From Rhodanobacteraceae bacterium (GTDB taxonomy: Bacteria > Pseudomonadota > Gammaproteobacteria > Xanthomonadales > SZUA-5), in the NCBI GenBank assembly GCA_024234055.1, contig JACKOW010000019.1:1-63619 (forward strand): 63,619 bases of DNA. Direction: 5' to 3'. This document shows, one piece after another, positions 9,901 to 20,807 of the stretch (the first letter of the stretch is position 1; each line of letters begins with the position of its first letter). The notes beneath the pieces are model-generated. The model saw only the letters and a program-made list of their open reading frames with translations. It did not search any database and was not told where the DNA came from. Both the position numbers and the translations under genes were made by a program.

Positions 9901-12900
9901 ATCGGCGTCCAGTTGCGGATCGGTGGCGCTGAAGAAGTACAGGTTCTGAGGCTCGGTGAACGGCGCGCTGACCTCCGGGAGGTCGGCGTCCATGGGGCCG
10001 GCCAGGAGGGCCAGCACCTCGGGTTTCGGGTAAAGGCTGGGATCGGCGTTTTCGTTCCAGAGTGGAACCAGGGTGCCTTGCGCATCATCCTGACCCCAGC
10101 GACTGAGCACCGGGATACGCGTTGAGACAAAGCGCACGCCCCGGACCGGCCCGGTGGTGCGGAGATCGGCATCCGGATCTTCCGGAAATCGCCGTTCCGG
10201 TTGCAGGATCTCGATGTACTCGGCCACCTTCCTGAGGATGGGACGCCCCTCGTGGCGCGGTTGCTCGCAGCGCATCTGCTCACTGGGCAGGGTCGAGCGC
10301 TCGTAGACGATGACGTGCTTTGCCCGGTGCCAGTACACCGCAATCCGCCCGATGCGCTCAACGGCAACGATCTCGCTGCGACCGAGCGCGCTGCGACCCC
10401 GGATGATGGACTTGTCGAGCGCGAATCCTGCCTTGAACTCGCCGAAGCCACCGAGCGCCGTCAGCACCGGTTCGGCCAGCGAAGCCGAGGTCGAGTTTGG
10501 CTGGGCCCAGACTTCTTCGTAGACAGCGCGGCTTTCGAAGGGCCAGCCGACACCGCCCTTGAGTCCACCATCCGGCGCGTGGCTGCCTGCAGGCCGCGTG
10601 CCCACCGGATACTGGAGGTCGGCGCTGCTGCGCAGCATGAAGGAGACGCCGGCGTCGAGCACGGCGCGCGGCAGGGACTCACCGCTGGCAGCACGCGCAC
10701 CATCGATGCCAAGCTCGAGAGCAGCTGGTCGTTGCGTCAGGATCGCACTGCCGGAAAGCCAGGATTCGGCACGCCGACGTCGTGCCAAGCGCCGAGGGTC
10801 GGCGTCTGCACCGCGTTCGACCAGATCGCTGTCGATGGGCGGGTTGAATTCGCCGCGCCGCGCGAAGGCTTCCACCCAACGCACACTGCTTGGCGTCAGA
10901 CCGCCATCGATGCTCGCCTGCAAACCGTACAGCAGTTCGAAGCGACTCGAAACGATGGTGGCGCCGGGCGCGCGCTGACCCGGATAACCGAAAACCTGAC
11001 GCCAGTTCCAGATCGCATCCTGCAGGTTCTGGTTATTGCCGATGGTCAGCGCGACGTGGGCCGGCGGGCTCAGTCGGTAGTCGAGCAAGGCGCCGGGGCT
11101 GATCGTCGGCGGGGTGCCGCCTTTTTCCATCTCCTCGCCCAGCACCTGTGGGGGCAATCGCAGGCTGCGCGCAAGATCCTGCTTGTCAAAGACCATGCGC
11201 CATCGCGGTCCCTCGACGCCTTCGCTGTAGTACGCCAGTTCCCCATCGACACGGCCACTTCTGCTGTTCGCCAGCTCGCTTGCCGGCAGCTCTGCAATGA
11301 ACAGCCGCGATGGATCGATCAGCAGCAGGGGTTTGGCGGGCGCCGTCGGCGCGGCGACCGGTGTCAGAGAGATCTCGAAGCGTCGGTCCTTGCCGCGCTC
11401 CCAGTTCTCCTCGGATTGCAGCAGGGCGATGACCCGATCGTCGCTGATTGTCCCAGTGGGAAACAGCAATACGGGATCGTCATTGCCTGCGCCGGCCCGA
11501 TCTTCATCGGGCAGCGGGTCGGAGGTGCCGGGCGTGATGGCCAGCACTGGCCAGTTGAACAGGACGACGCGCCCGGCCCGAAGGGCCAGCGGCTCGGTGG
11601 CTGGGGAGCCGATCTGGTAGCCCTGGAAATCGAGGCGCACCACGGCAGCGGCTTTTTTGGAAATTGCCAAGTTTTCGATCGAACCCAGGCGCAGGTCCAT
11701 GCTGCCGATACGCACGGACTGCCGGGGAAGCATCGGCGCTGCGATGGCCAGATGCAGCGTCTGCGCATGGGCCGAATAGTCCTCGCTGGACAGCAGATCG
11801 CGCAACGCCACCTCCGGTGAGGTGGTCAGCAGGTCGCTCGGCGGAACCACCGCATCTGGGTCAGCAATAAGACCCTGGTACGAGACTTCCTTGCCATCGT
11901 GCGCACGAATCAGCGGAAATCGCCCGCTCCCGGCATCCACCGCCGCCAGATAGGGTTGCCGCAGCGCAAAGCCGGGCTCGCATTCGAACTCGTTCGCCTT
12001 GAGCTCGGTGCCCATGCTCAGCAAGCGTCGTGGTCGGCAGCGCCAGCGCAGGCGAGTCGTCGCCGACGTCAGCGCGGTGACGCTCGATAGCCCGCTCGAC
12101 CCGCGCAGCGCATTCAAGGCCAGCGACAGAGGGGCAACGATGGCCTGATCGGCAATGTCAGCGGCGCTGTCTTCGGACTCGAACTCGATCCACTCAGTAG
12201 CCAGACCCAAGCGCTTGGGGTGATAGTCGAACAGCTCCGCCGATTGGATTTGCGTGATCGTTCGGCTGCGGATGTTGCGCAAGCGTTCGAAGCGATCCCG
12301 GATCCCGGCCACAAATCGGGTGTTCTCTCTCAGCAGCGCCGCCTGCAGGCCAAACAGCAGCGCCTCGCCGTCATCGCCTCGTCTCACAGATCTGGCGATC
12401 AGTACGACCCGGGTATTGGGTTCGCCCTGCGTGGTTTGCCAGCTGCCGTCGTACCCGGTCCCACTAAAGGAATCTGCGCCACACAGTGATGGTGTCAAGC
12501 GCCGAGCAAAGCCGCCGGGAGGGCGATAAACGTCGGCTTCATCGCCACTCCAATCCGCGCCTGCGCCCCTCGTCAACCCGAATGCCCTGGCCAAGCTCTC
12601 GATGCTCTCCAGACTGTCCGCCGCGATGCGGGTGCTGCCGGTTTCACGGGTGCGGCCCAGGGTGGCCAGCAAGGGGTGTCGATTGTCGTCGCTGGCGAAG
12701 CGCAACAGCGACCAGACCTTCAGCGCCAGCACGCCATCGCGCAGCGAGAGCGTGGAGTCGGACGCGTCCTCTTTCCCGAAGTAGGGCTCGATGACCAGGG
12801 CGAGGTTGCCGTTGGTTGTGTAGAACTCCAATCGACGCAGATTGGTGAGCGTGGACGGCGCGCCACTGATCGCAACAATGCTGCCACCCGTGACCTCGAA

Positions 12901-12951
12901 GGTGTGCTTGACCGGCGTCTTTCCTGCGTAAACAACCACTTGTCCACTCAT
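6943..12951 (-). CDS. Giant protein of unknown function (2002 aa) with helical middle and Gly-rich beta C-terminus
   Basis: A 2002-residue protein with GGGAG 6 nt upstream of its ATG, beginning 15 bases after the wall-hydrolase stop. Three zones are visible. Residues 1 to ~1090 are beta-rich without a recognised domain. Residues ~1095-1560 are almost purely helical, with Ala/Leu/Glu/Arg/Gln heptad-like runs suggesting long coiled coils. Residues ~1650-2002 are beta-rich and end in a glycine-rich amphipathic section (~1850-1990), with strands such as GISAGAGAALNLG and LTLALSLLLRGHATVW that look like barrel or membrane-interacting strands. The tail is basic. No signal peptide is present. The layout recalls very large exported or pore-like proteins, but I know no characterised homologue. 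Function unknown. Confidence 0.87.
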   Translation of the reverse strand: MSGQVVVYAGKTPVKHTFEVTGGSIVAISGAPSTLTNLRRLEFYTTNGNLALVIEPYFGKEDASDSTLSLRDGVLALKVWSLLRFASDDNRHPLLATLGRTRETGSTRIAADSLESIESLARAFGLTRGAGADWSGDEADVYRPPGGFARRLTPSLCGADSFSGTGYDGSWQTTQGEPNTRVVLIARSVRRGDDGEALLFGLQAALLRENTRFVAGIRDRFERLRNIRSRTITQIQSAELFDYHPKRLGLATEWIEFESEDSAADIADQAIVAPLSLALNALRGSSGLSSVTALTSATTRLRWRCRPRRLLSMGTELKANEFECEPGFALRQPYLAAVDAGSGRFPLIRAHDGKEVSYQGLIADPDAVVPPSDLLTTSPEVALRDLLSSEDYSAHAQTLHLAIAAPMLPRQSVRIGSMDLRLGSIENLAISKKAAAVVRLDFQGYQIGSPATEPLALRAGRVVLFNWPVLAITPGTSDPLPDEDRAGAGNDDPVLLFPTGTISDDRVIALLQSEENWERGKDRRFEISLTPVAAPTAPAKPLLLIDPSRLFIAELPASELANSRSGRVDGELAYYSEGVEGPRWRMVFDKQDLARSLRLPPQVLGEEMEKGGTPPTISPGALLDYRLSPPAHVALTIGNNQNLQDAIWNWRQVFGYPGQRAPGATIVSSRFELLYGLQASIDGGLTPSSVRWVEAFARRGEFNPPIDSDLVERGADADPRRLARRRRAESWLSGSAILTQRPAALELGIDGARAASGESLPRAVLDAGVSFMLRSSADLQYPVGTRPAGSHAPDGGLKGGVGWPFESRAVYEEVWAQPNSTSASLAEPVLTALGGFGEFKAGFALDKSIIRGRSALGRSEIVAVERIGRIAVYWHRAKHVIVYERSTLPSEQMRCEQPRHEGRPILRKVAEYIEILQPERRFPEDPDADLRTTGPVRGVRFVSTRIPVLSRWGQDDAQGTLVPLWNENADPSLYPKPEVLALLAGPMDADLPEVSAPFTEPQNLYFFSATDPQLDADTDRWPAFSGIDYIDRPAPLPDTLPNMGENGDESLPNAPLVPAGFERVTHRIDAQRAANLLAERSAATLAAPLQTLTIGRGRVRPSAADPTPTTLARTADLIRQAHELAGEVTHAARAGSTRLKEDFDAKKRSLIGLLDQSAKPIADAAAKLRAIAGQSGGQSLCAPLKRHCTDYLARQRLELRTVLATRIEAILALFDGEASIAVETIHREIQQAINALDEARRAQLQMPLERAVGHGLEAIEVAVVDASTVIDALQKESLTTYDAGEKAILAVIGDIAQRTVEITRFQAEVHSRLQQLTRALPSPPPLAGRAIAALQQLLAAVRQELDQLDPAGSEASIRRTLDAGRLVWFGAKGPFAVAQAAAQRFKQIADAWIASAAAPGFELNAWAARSIERLNEQVTAVAQGGQVQIAELRAAMNAASADLAQAIDQAFVAGTADLLVRIESLCSDFVALLAPLGDLKDAADRLLGSAIARLRQHLDAIDLDKPAQEIERIASRAERWIGDQASGARELVEAAEDQWRRLGQAPSFADPDSTLRLIRAVGEGPLLPEMRFNRDRIAYFFDDARNAIKTSPIAALVNRAGADLKAFGVRLPTSELADQLIPEALSKFDLDKILPDFAGVREVFRAISMPDVLPEDLIVTHGFDKESQSAWLNASIDIELADKGTMFEFAPLKLSLLERARFQAQSRLRIALDGSSQKNVSAAITADWQLEISGQPLLTFRQTALRFENGRLRFDLKPEQIELNQLIAWMGDAVRAFGSEEDGFRLELLTDSGRPVGLRALLDLPIPATGAGAVSIVGLALGARFELRVHPEFSIGVGLNLARESMPFAIFVAFLGGGGWLEVDVDYVPSSQQLSSTVTLGISAGAGAALNLGPMRGSVVLLLSVRGSYRSNQGGLTLALSLLLRGHATVWGWLHIDVAVMLVLTYGANRSLIGTGRISVTVRISRFFKVRFSTGVTYTFAKGGGKSALSKSEARAKLARAV

Positions 12952-12966
12952 GGCAAGCTCCCGGGA

Positions 12967-14049
12967 TCAAAGATCGGTAATGGCGCGTTCAACCAGTCGT
13001 GCTTCGTCCTCACGGCGTCGTAACAGGCCGCCCAGACCCTGGCCCTGCCAGATTCGCTTCATCGACCGCAACTGTGCAGCGATGCCGCGAAGGCGGTCTG
13101 CGGCGTCCATGTCTGCATCACAGAGCACGCGAATCTCGCGCATCTCGCGGCGCCGATCGTCGCCAGGCTTGTCCACCAGCGAGGCACCGCGATTGAGCAC
13201 CAGCGACAGCAGCGCGCCCTGCGCGCGTGACGGCAGCCGTCGAGCCTTGGGGAAGGCGCGCAAGGTATCGCTCCAGGCGGCATCGATCATGACTTCTACA
13301 AACACTGCCAGCGATGCCGATTGGCTGATCCGAATCGATTTCAGCGACAGCGCCAGCGCCTGCGCATCCGGGCCTATGCGACCGATGGCTACGCTCAGAC
13401 GTTGCAACTCATCTGTCGCCAGATGGGGCTGCCAGGCACTCTCGAACTGATCGCGCGTGCGATAGCCGAGGTCATAGCCATAGCCAATGGTGATGCCCGA
13501 ACGACCGCCAGGCCACTTGCCAGGCTGATTGACGCCTTCATGCTCGAGAATCAGCGCTTGCGCATCCGGGTGAAGCTCGTAGCTTGATGCAGATGGCGCA
13601 GCGCCAGGGGTAGCTGTCCCCATTGCTGCGACCACCAACGGGGCGACCGCCGGCGGCTTGGCCAGGGCGAGGCGCTCAGCGTCGTCGCGCACCACGCGCA
13701 GCAGATCATCGCCGCTGTCGCGAATCTTGATCCGAGCCGCCCTCGACAGAATGATGCAGCCATTCGAAGCCGTTCCCGGCGCCGCGATGCTGTCGCCGTG
13801 GATCAGAAAACCACTGCGCAGCGGCTTGCACATGAAATTGCCGGGATCAGGATCCAGCGGCAAGGTCACTGGCGTAGGGTTGTTTCGTTGGGCGCGGATG
13901 CGGTAGTCGCCGCGCGGTATTGGCCCCAGGTCCTTCACGCATTGCGAGTCCGGATGGTTCTTGTGCGGGTCCTTGCCCGCATAACCCTTCTCCAACTGGA
14001 CGCCCTGCGGATCGAACATTGCGCCGGTGTCTTGCACATAGGTCCACAT
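12967..14049 (-). CDS. Bifunctional peptidoglycan-targeting effector: Tlde1 (DUF2778) plus GH24-like lysozyme
   Basis: A 360-residue protein with two wall-active domains. Residues 1-120 match the Tlde1/DUF2778 family of L,D-transpeptidase-like type VI effectors: the typical start MWTYVQDTG, the segment LGPIPRGDYRI (41-51) and the catalytic motif H84-x-D86 ... S95-N-G-C98. A Pro/Ala linker (~130-155) leads to a GH24-like muramidase domain (~160-345) with E171 in LEHEG and T187 in GITIGYGYD, matching E11 and T26 of T4 lysozyme; the D20 position is not acidic. No signal peptide is present, as expected for an injected effector. The start at 14049 is supported by GGAG 6 nt upstream and by the family's typical MWTY N-terminus; the frame is open to 14325. 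First gene of the operon with the two giant proteins. No immunity gene or secretion gene is recognisable. Confidence 0.85.
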   Translation of the reverse strand: MWTYVQDTGAMFDPQGVQLEKGYAGKDPHKNHPDSQCVKDLGPIPRGDYRIRAQRNNPTPVTLPLDPDPGNFMCKPLRSGFLIHGDSIAAPGTASNGCIILSRAARIKIRDSGDDLLRVVRDDAERLALAKPPAVAPLVVAAMGTATPGAAPSASSYELHPDAQALILEHEGVNQPGKWPGGRSGITIGYGYDLGYRTRDQFESAWQPHLATDELQRLSVAIGRIGPDAQALALSLKSIRISQSASLAVFVEVMIDAAWSDTLRAFPKARRLPSRAQGALLSLVLNRGASLVDKPGDDRRREMREIRVLCDADMDAADRLRGIAAQLRSMKRIWQGQGLGGLLRRREDEARLVERAITDL

Positions 14050-14294
14050 GAGCGGCTCCGCCTTGCCCTTTCGTGTTGGAAAGGAGAGTCGCGGAAGCGT
14101 TTTGTCACCGAGGACAATGTAAATCAAAGTATCGTTGGGACGGATTTGTCCTGCCCGATGGAGCCCTCCGATCGCCCCGGCGTCAGAGCCGCTGGGACCG
14201 GCCTCACCGGGTGTGGACGGCGTGGTATGGAAAGACACGGAAGCGCCAGCACGCCATACTTCGGCGCTCTCGTTGTCCGCTTGTCCTCCTGCGC
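14050..14294. promoter_or_regulatory. Divergent promoter region between the effector operon and tdk
   Basis: These 245 bases separate the leftward effector operon from the rightward tdk gene, so promoters for both must lie here. An AT-richer patch at about 14115-14140 stands out in the GC-rich surroundings and is the most likely promoter core, but I cannot fix -35 and -10 boxes. The leftward frame stays open through it, so a longer effector N-terminus is possible though unlikely. Confidence 0.4.
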
Positions 14295-14921
14295 ATGGCC
14301 AAACTCTATTTCTATTACTCGGCAATGAACGCCGGCAAGACCACGGTGCTGCTGCAGAGTGCCCACAACTACACCGAGCGCGGCATGCGTACGCGGATCT
14401 ATACGCCGCGTATCGACAATCGCTTTGGCGTGGGTCAGGTGCGCTCGCGCATTGGCCTGGTGGCGGAGGGCCATGTCTTTGATCGGGAGGATGACTTGTT
14501 GCAGCGGGCGCAGGCGGATATTGCCGAGCACGGGGCGCTGCACTGCGTGCTGGTCGACGAGGCCCAGTTCCTGAGCAAGGCCCAGGTCTGGCAACTGACC
14601 GATATCGTCGACAAGCTCAATATTCCGGTGTTGGCCTACGGCCTGCGCACCGACTTCCAGGGCGAGCTCTTCGAGGGTAGCCAGTACCTGCTGGCCTGGG
14701 CCGATTCGATCAGCGAGATCAAGACCATCTGCCACACCGGGCGCAAGGCGACCATGGTGGTGCGGGTCGATGACAACGGCCGCGCCGTCACCCAGGGCGC
14801 CCAGGTCGAGATCGGCGGCAACGAGCGCTATGTGTCCGTGTCGCGGGCCGAGTTCAAGCGCGTGTTTGACGGCGACGGCGCGATTCCGCTGAAGCAGGGC
14901 AATCTGTTCGGGGAAAGCTGA
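14295..14921 (+). CDS. tdk: Thymidine kinase
   Basis: A 208-residue type II thymidine kinase that phosphorylates thymidine to dTMP with ATP in the salvage pathway. The start is the ATG of MAKLYFYYSAMNAGKTT. The P-loop SAMNAGKT is at residues 9-16, the catalytic and Mg-binding DEAQF at 88-92 and the thymidine-binding C-terminal part contains IGGNERYVSVSRAEF. The family's zinc cysteines are largely absent: only one Cys remains in ICHTGRKA, where E. coli Tdk has a pair. Length is normal. It is transcribed alone, divergently from the effector operon. Confidence 0.95.
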   Translation: MAKLYFYYSAMNAGKTTVLLQSAHNYTERGMRTRIYTPRIDNRFGVGQVRSRIGLVAEGHVFDREDDLLQRAQADIAEHGALHCVLVDEAQFLSKAQVWQLTDIVDKLNIPVLAYGLRTDFQGELFEGSQYLLAWADSISEIKTICHTGRKATMVVRVDDNGRAVTQGAQVEIGGNERYVSVSRAEFKRVFDGDGAIPLKQGNLFGES

Positions 14922-15539
14922 TCGGCCGAAGCCTGTGGGCTCCGCCTGGGGCTAGGCTAGAAGCGGCTTTGAGGAGGGACGCGCGCCTGCGCGGCCGCTT
15001 TTGATCTTCAGACAGAACCAAAGCGACGCCGTGGCGCGGCGCCCTCCACTCCACAGCCGGCACACGCAGCAACAAGTTGCACCATGGCTTCGTCGAGAGC
15101 GCAGCGAAGCAGTCAGTAGCACAGTACCAGAGGCGCTTCGCTTCTCTCTATGAGCCCATATCGCAAGTCGTTGATTTGCTTGGTTCACATGTGGAAGCGC
15201 CCTTGCGCTGCGCCGCGACCGCTGCTTCGGACGTACGGCTTGCCGGTCGCGACGCGAGGTCGCTACAGGCGGGTTTGTGGTTCATGGCCCGGCCTTAACG
15301 TGACACAACAGTGGTTGTGTAAATCAGGGCGACCTTCGATTCCAAGTCATTGATTTGTCGACCGGGCGTTACCCAGGATGGGGTGAAAACAAAGACCGAA
15401 CTGCGGAACTTGGGCTCGTTCATGGCCCGTGGGCAGTGTCGTGCCGAAACAGGTGGCTCGCAATGACGTATCAACAACCTATGACCTCGCTTAATCGGGG
15501 GGCGCCAGTTTCACGAAAACTGGGCGGTGACCCGGTTCT
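14922..15539. other. Intergenic region with dispersed repeats
   Basis: This 618-base gap between convergent tdk and the kinase gene holds no gene I can support. It contains one copy of the ~88-bp palindromic repeat (14961-15048), a fragment of the TCGCGACGCGAGGTCGCT hairpin repeat near 15248-15268, and two copies of an AAGTCxTTGATTTG sequence near 15163 and 15345 that recurs in similar form at the right end of the window. Confidence 0.6.
14961..15048 (+). repeat. ~88-bp dispersed palindromic repeat, copy 1
   Basis: The copy runs from AAGCGGCTTTGAGGAGGG through GCGCGCCTGCGCGGCCGC to GGCGCGGCGCCCTCCA. Near-identical copies occur at 58846-58932 in the same orientation and 55391-55478 inverted. 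The outer ends (GAGGAGGG and CCCTCCA) and the inner GC-rich blocks can pair into a hairpin. It resembles REP/BIME-type elements; no associated transposase is in view. Confidence 0.75.
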
Positions 15540-18476
<2,937 letters not shown>

Positions 18477-18503
18477 GGATCCATCTCCAAGGAAAACGAG
18501 GTC

Positions 18504-19094
18504 TCAAGCGGCTGAGGGTTCGGCGCCCAGTTGCTTGCCCAGCCACGCTCGCGAAAATCGCCACTGACGGCCTACAGTCGCCACTGAACTGCCGAGTACT
18601 TCGGCGATCTTGTCGGTGGTCAGTCCGGAGAAGAACTTCAGCTCAACCACGCGCGCGCAATCACGATCCAGCTGAGCCAGGCACTCCATGGCCTCGTCGA
18701 TGCTGAGCCAGTCGACACTCTCCTCGATCACCGGCACCTGGTCCTCGGACAATTCGTGCAAGGCAACCAGCGGCAAGGATCCACCGCGCTTCACGCGACC
18801 CTTCACGCGCAAGTGATCCACCACGACCCGACGAATCACCGTCGCGGCCACCGCATAGAAATGATTTCGGTCGGTCCAGTCCATCTGATCCAGGCGTACG
18901 AGCCGCTCGTAGGCTTCATGGGCCAACTCTGTTGCCTGCAGTGTCAACACGCCCGAGTTCCGCCGCGCCTGTGCTGCAGCCAACTCGCGCAGAACTGGAT
19001 AGACCCTGGACATCAGTTCCTGCTCCACAGCCGGATCGCCGGCCCGCCATCGGCCCAGCAAATCGGTCAATGCAGGGCTGGATTCATTCTGCAC
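18504..19094 (-). CDS. ECF-family RNA polymerase sigma factor
   Basis: A 196-residue extracytoplasmic-function sigma factor. Region 2 is at about 5-75 (LTDLLGRWRAGDPAVEQELM, then LAHEAYERLVRL), and region 4 near the C-terminus has the HTH KIAEVLGSSVATVGRQWRFSRAWL. No anti-sigma factor gene follows; instead a Ser/Thr kinase-TPR gene lies 27 bases downstream in the same orientation, as for kinase-controlled ECF groups, where a Thr in region 2 is phosphorylated. I choose a GTG start at 19094 with GGAG upstream and family-like length. An ATG at 19154 would add 20 residues of unlikely composition. Confidence 0.9.
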   Translation of the reverse strand: MQNESSPALTDLLGRWRAGDPAVEQELMSRVYPVLRELAAAQARRNSGVLTLQATELAHEAYERLVRLDQMDWTDRNHFYAVAATVIRRVVVDHLRVKGRVKRGGSLPLVALHELSEDQVPVIEESVDWLSIDEAMECLAQLDRDCARVVELKFFSGLTTDKIAEVLGSSVATVGRQWRFSRAWLGKQLGAEPSAA

Positions 19095-19279
19095 ACCGCG
19101 GCTCCGTTGACTCTCAAGCCGCGGATTGTAGAACCGAGCCCTGGTCGGCGCCACTTTCGGTCACAAGCGTGATCGAATGATGTTCGGGTTGAGGTCGGGA
19201 GTCGCTCAAGTGCGCGCTGGTCAGGTGCCTGGCCAGCGCCGTGACCGGCGCTATCACCAGACATGCCGTAGATCATTGA

Positions 19280-19377
19280 TCTGAGGGCAGGATGGCGAGA
19301 GGGCACGAGGGCACACAAGATCAGAGGTTGCGGTGAGGCTGCCTCTTGCCGCCCTCGCGCCCTCGCGCCCTCCGACA
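19280..19377. repeat. Purine/pyrimidine-arm inverted repeat (unit ~GAGGGCAC)
   Basis: The left arm at 19280-19318 is purine-rich (GGCGAGAGGGCACGAGGGCA) and the right arm at 19346-19377 is its rough complement (CGCCCTCGCGCCCTCGCGCC). It lies between the sigma factor start and the stop of the glycosyltransferase gene at 19427. It belongs to the class described in the findings. Confidence 0.65.
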
Positions 19378-19426
19378 TTCGATGCGCGGATTGGCGCGCG
19401 CCGGAGGCAAGCGGGACTCCCACGGG

Positions 19427-20092
19427 TCAGCGGCGATCAGCAAGCCACTCGGGAATCAGCTGCCAGAAACGTTGCTGGGCTGATGTGGGCCTGGTTGGCG
19501 GACGCTGGGCCAGGCGCTGCAGGTCGTCCACGGTGTCGAGGTCACAGTGGCTTTCCAGTTGGATCAGCGGCAGGCCCGGGCCGACCTCGTCGAGGAAGCG
19601 CATGGCCGTATCCGGGGAGCCGTAGGGTACGCCGGACCAATCGTAGTGGGAGAGGTCGGCATTGCTGCCGAACAGCACGAATCCGCCGTCCTCGGCCAGC
19701 GAGATCACTCTGGCGAGATCATGTTCCAGCGCGCTGCTGGCATCGGCGATCTGCCAGGCATTGATGGCGGGTGCGTCGGCGCCGAGCAGGATGGCGCCCT
19801 GGTGCCGCTGCAGCAGGGCGTCGTAGACCGCGCTCATGCGAGCGCCCAGATCGCCCTCGGGTTGCACCAGCACCGGCCACTCGCCCCAGGAGCGCGCGCC
19901 TTCGGCTTCGGCTACCGCCCAATAGGGTTGCAGGGAACAGCGCGTCGAGGCCTGGCTGACACTCTCGCGCACGCAGGCCACGCTGGCGCGGTAGACCGAC
20001 AGCGCGGCGTCAGCACCGATGGCCGCAGCCAATCGGGTCTTGACCGGACTCAGCGCCGAGGTCTTGACGAATACCGCCAGGCCGATGCTCAT
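19427..20092 (-). CDS. DUF2064 / TIGR04282-type glycosyltransferase
   Basis: A 221-residue protein of the DUF2064 family, a GT-A-like nucleotide-diphospho-sugar transferase fold. It opens with GLAVFVKTSALSPVKTRLAAAIG, the family's nucleotide-binding N-terminus (cf. VKAPRPGRVKTRLA), then has GARMSAVYDALL, LLGADAPAI and LAEDGGFVLFGSN; the usual acidic site GTDCP.. is here GADAP. The family is annotated as arsenosugar biosynthesis on genomic association; the true substrate is unproven. It overlaps the TIGR04283-type glycosyltransferase gene by 4 bases (ATGA), so the two are translationally coupled, and both follow metJ. Confidence 0.85.
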   Translation of the reverse strand: MSIGLAVFVKTSALSPVKTRLAAAIGADAALSVYRASVACVRESVSQASTRCSLQPYWAVAEAEGARSWGEWPVLVQPEGDLGARMSAVYDALLQRHQGAILLGADAPAINAWQIADASSALEHDLARVISLAEDGGFVLFGSNADLSHYDWSGVPYGSPDTAMRFLDEVGPGLPLIQLESHCDLDTVDDLQRLAQRPPTRPTSAQQRFWQLIPEWLADRR

Positions 20093-20802
20093 CGCGATCT
20101 GGACTCCTGCCAGGCTTGCACCCAGGTCAGTCGCTGGTGCCGCAAGGTGGTCAGCAACCAGCCCTGATCGCGATATCTGCGGGCGCTGGTGCCGAGCGCT
20201 GCCGGGATGCGCTTGATCGGGACGCCGCTGCGGCGCGCCTGCCAGATGAGCGCGTGATCCTCGCCGTAGGGCCGGGACTCGTCGAAACCGCCGAGTTCAT
20301 AGAATCGATTGCGCGGCAGCACCAGCCCCTGATCACCGAAAGGCATGCCGAGCGTGCGACTACGCCAATTGGCGGCGGCGGCGGTCAGCCACATCAGGGC
20401 CGGGCCATCGTCGACAAACTTGAGGTCGAAATAGCCGATGGCGTCCTCGCCACGGCTGACAAATTCACCCAGGGCCTTGAGGGTGGATTGCTCGGGGCGG
20501 CTGTCGGCGTGCACAAACCATAGCCACTCGCTGTCAATGCCAGCGGCGCCGGCGTTCTGCTGGCGGGCACGGCCGCGACTGGATTCAGTCCATCGTTCGG
20601 ACGGTGCGCGCGGACGCGACTGCAGATCGCCGTGGGCGAAGACCAGACGGCGTTCCAGCGTCGGCGCCAGTCGATCCAGTATGTCCAGCAGTGTGCGCCA
20701 GCTGCGATCACCCGGGCCTACCGGAATGATTACCGCCACGGACCCGAGTTCGGCCGGCGCTGTCCCTGTCGAATCGCGAGTCCCGTGCGCCGAGTCCCGC
20801 AT
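20089..20802 (-). CDS. TIGR04283-type family 2 glycosyltransferase
   Basis: A 237-residue GT2-fold protein. The N-terminal strand VAVIIPVG begins at about residue 21. A mid-region WLWFVHADSRPEQSTLKAL carries the HAD(S) acidic motif equivalent to DxD, and GMPFGDQGLVLPRNRFYELGGFDE is the acceptor-side signature of this family. I use the ATG at 20802, 5 bases after the metJ stop. The family is labelled arsenosugar biosynthesis glycosyltransferase on co-occurrence evidence only. No radical SAM or ArsM-like gene lies next to it here, so the product could equally be another glycoside. Confidence 0.85.
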   Translation of the reverse strand: MRDSAHGTRDSTGTAPAELGSVAVIIPVGPGDRSWRTLLDILDRLAPTLERRLVFAHGDLQSRPRAPSERWTESSRGRARQQNAGAAGIDSEWLWFVHADSRPEQSTLKALGEFVSRGEDAIGYFDLKFVDDGPALMWLTAAAANWRSRTLGMPFGDQGLVLPRNRFYELGGFDESRPYGEDHALIWQARRSGVPIKRIPAALGTSARRYRDQGWLLTTLRHQRLTWVQAWQESRSR

Positions 20803-20807
20803 GAGGC

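Noticed and set aside
7462..10125. 887-codon open frame on the plus strand opposite the giant gene
   Set aside because: It is antisense to a frame with a good ribosome site and coupled neighbours; composition (Gln, Arg, His rich) is typical of a high-GC shadow frame.
10201..11820. 539-codon plus-strand frame opposite the same giant gene
   Set aside because: Same reason; no family motif and low-complexity residue use.
19095..19154. Extra 20 N-terminal residues on the ECF sigma factor
   Set aside because: The GTG at 19094 has a ribosome site and gives the usual family length; the extension is Arg-rich and lacks similarity to sigma region 2.
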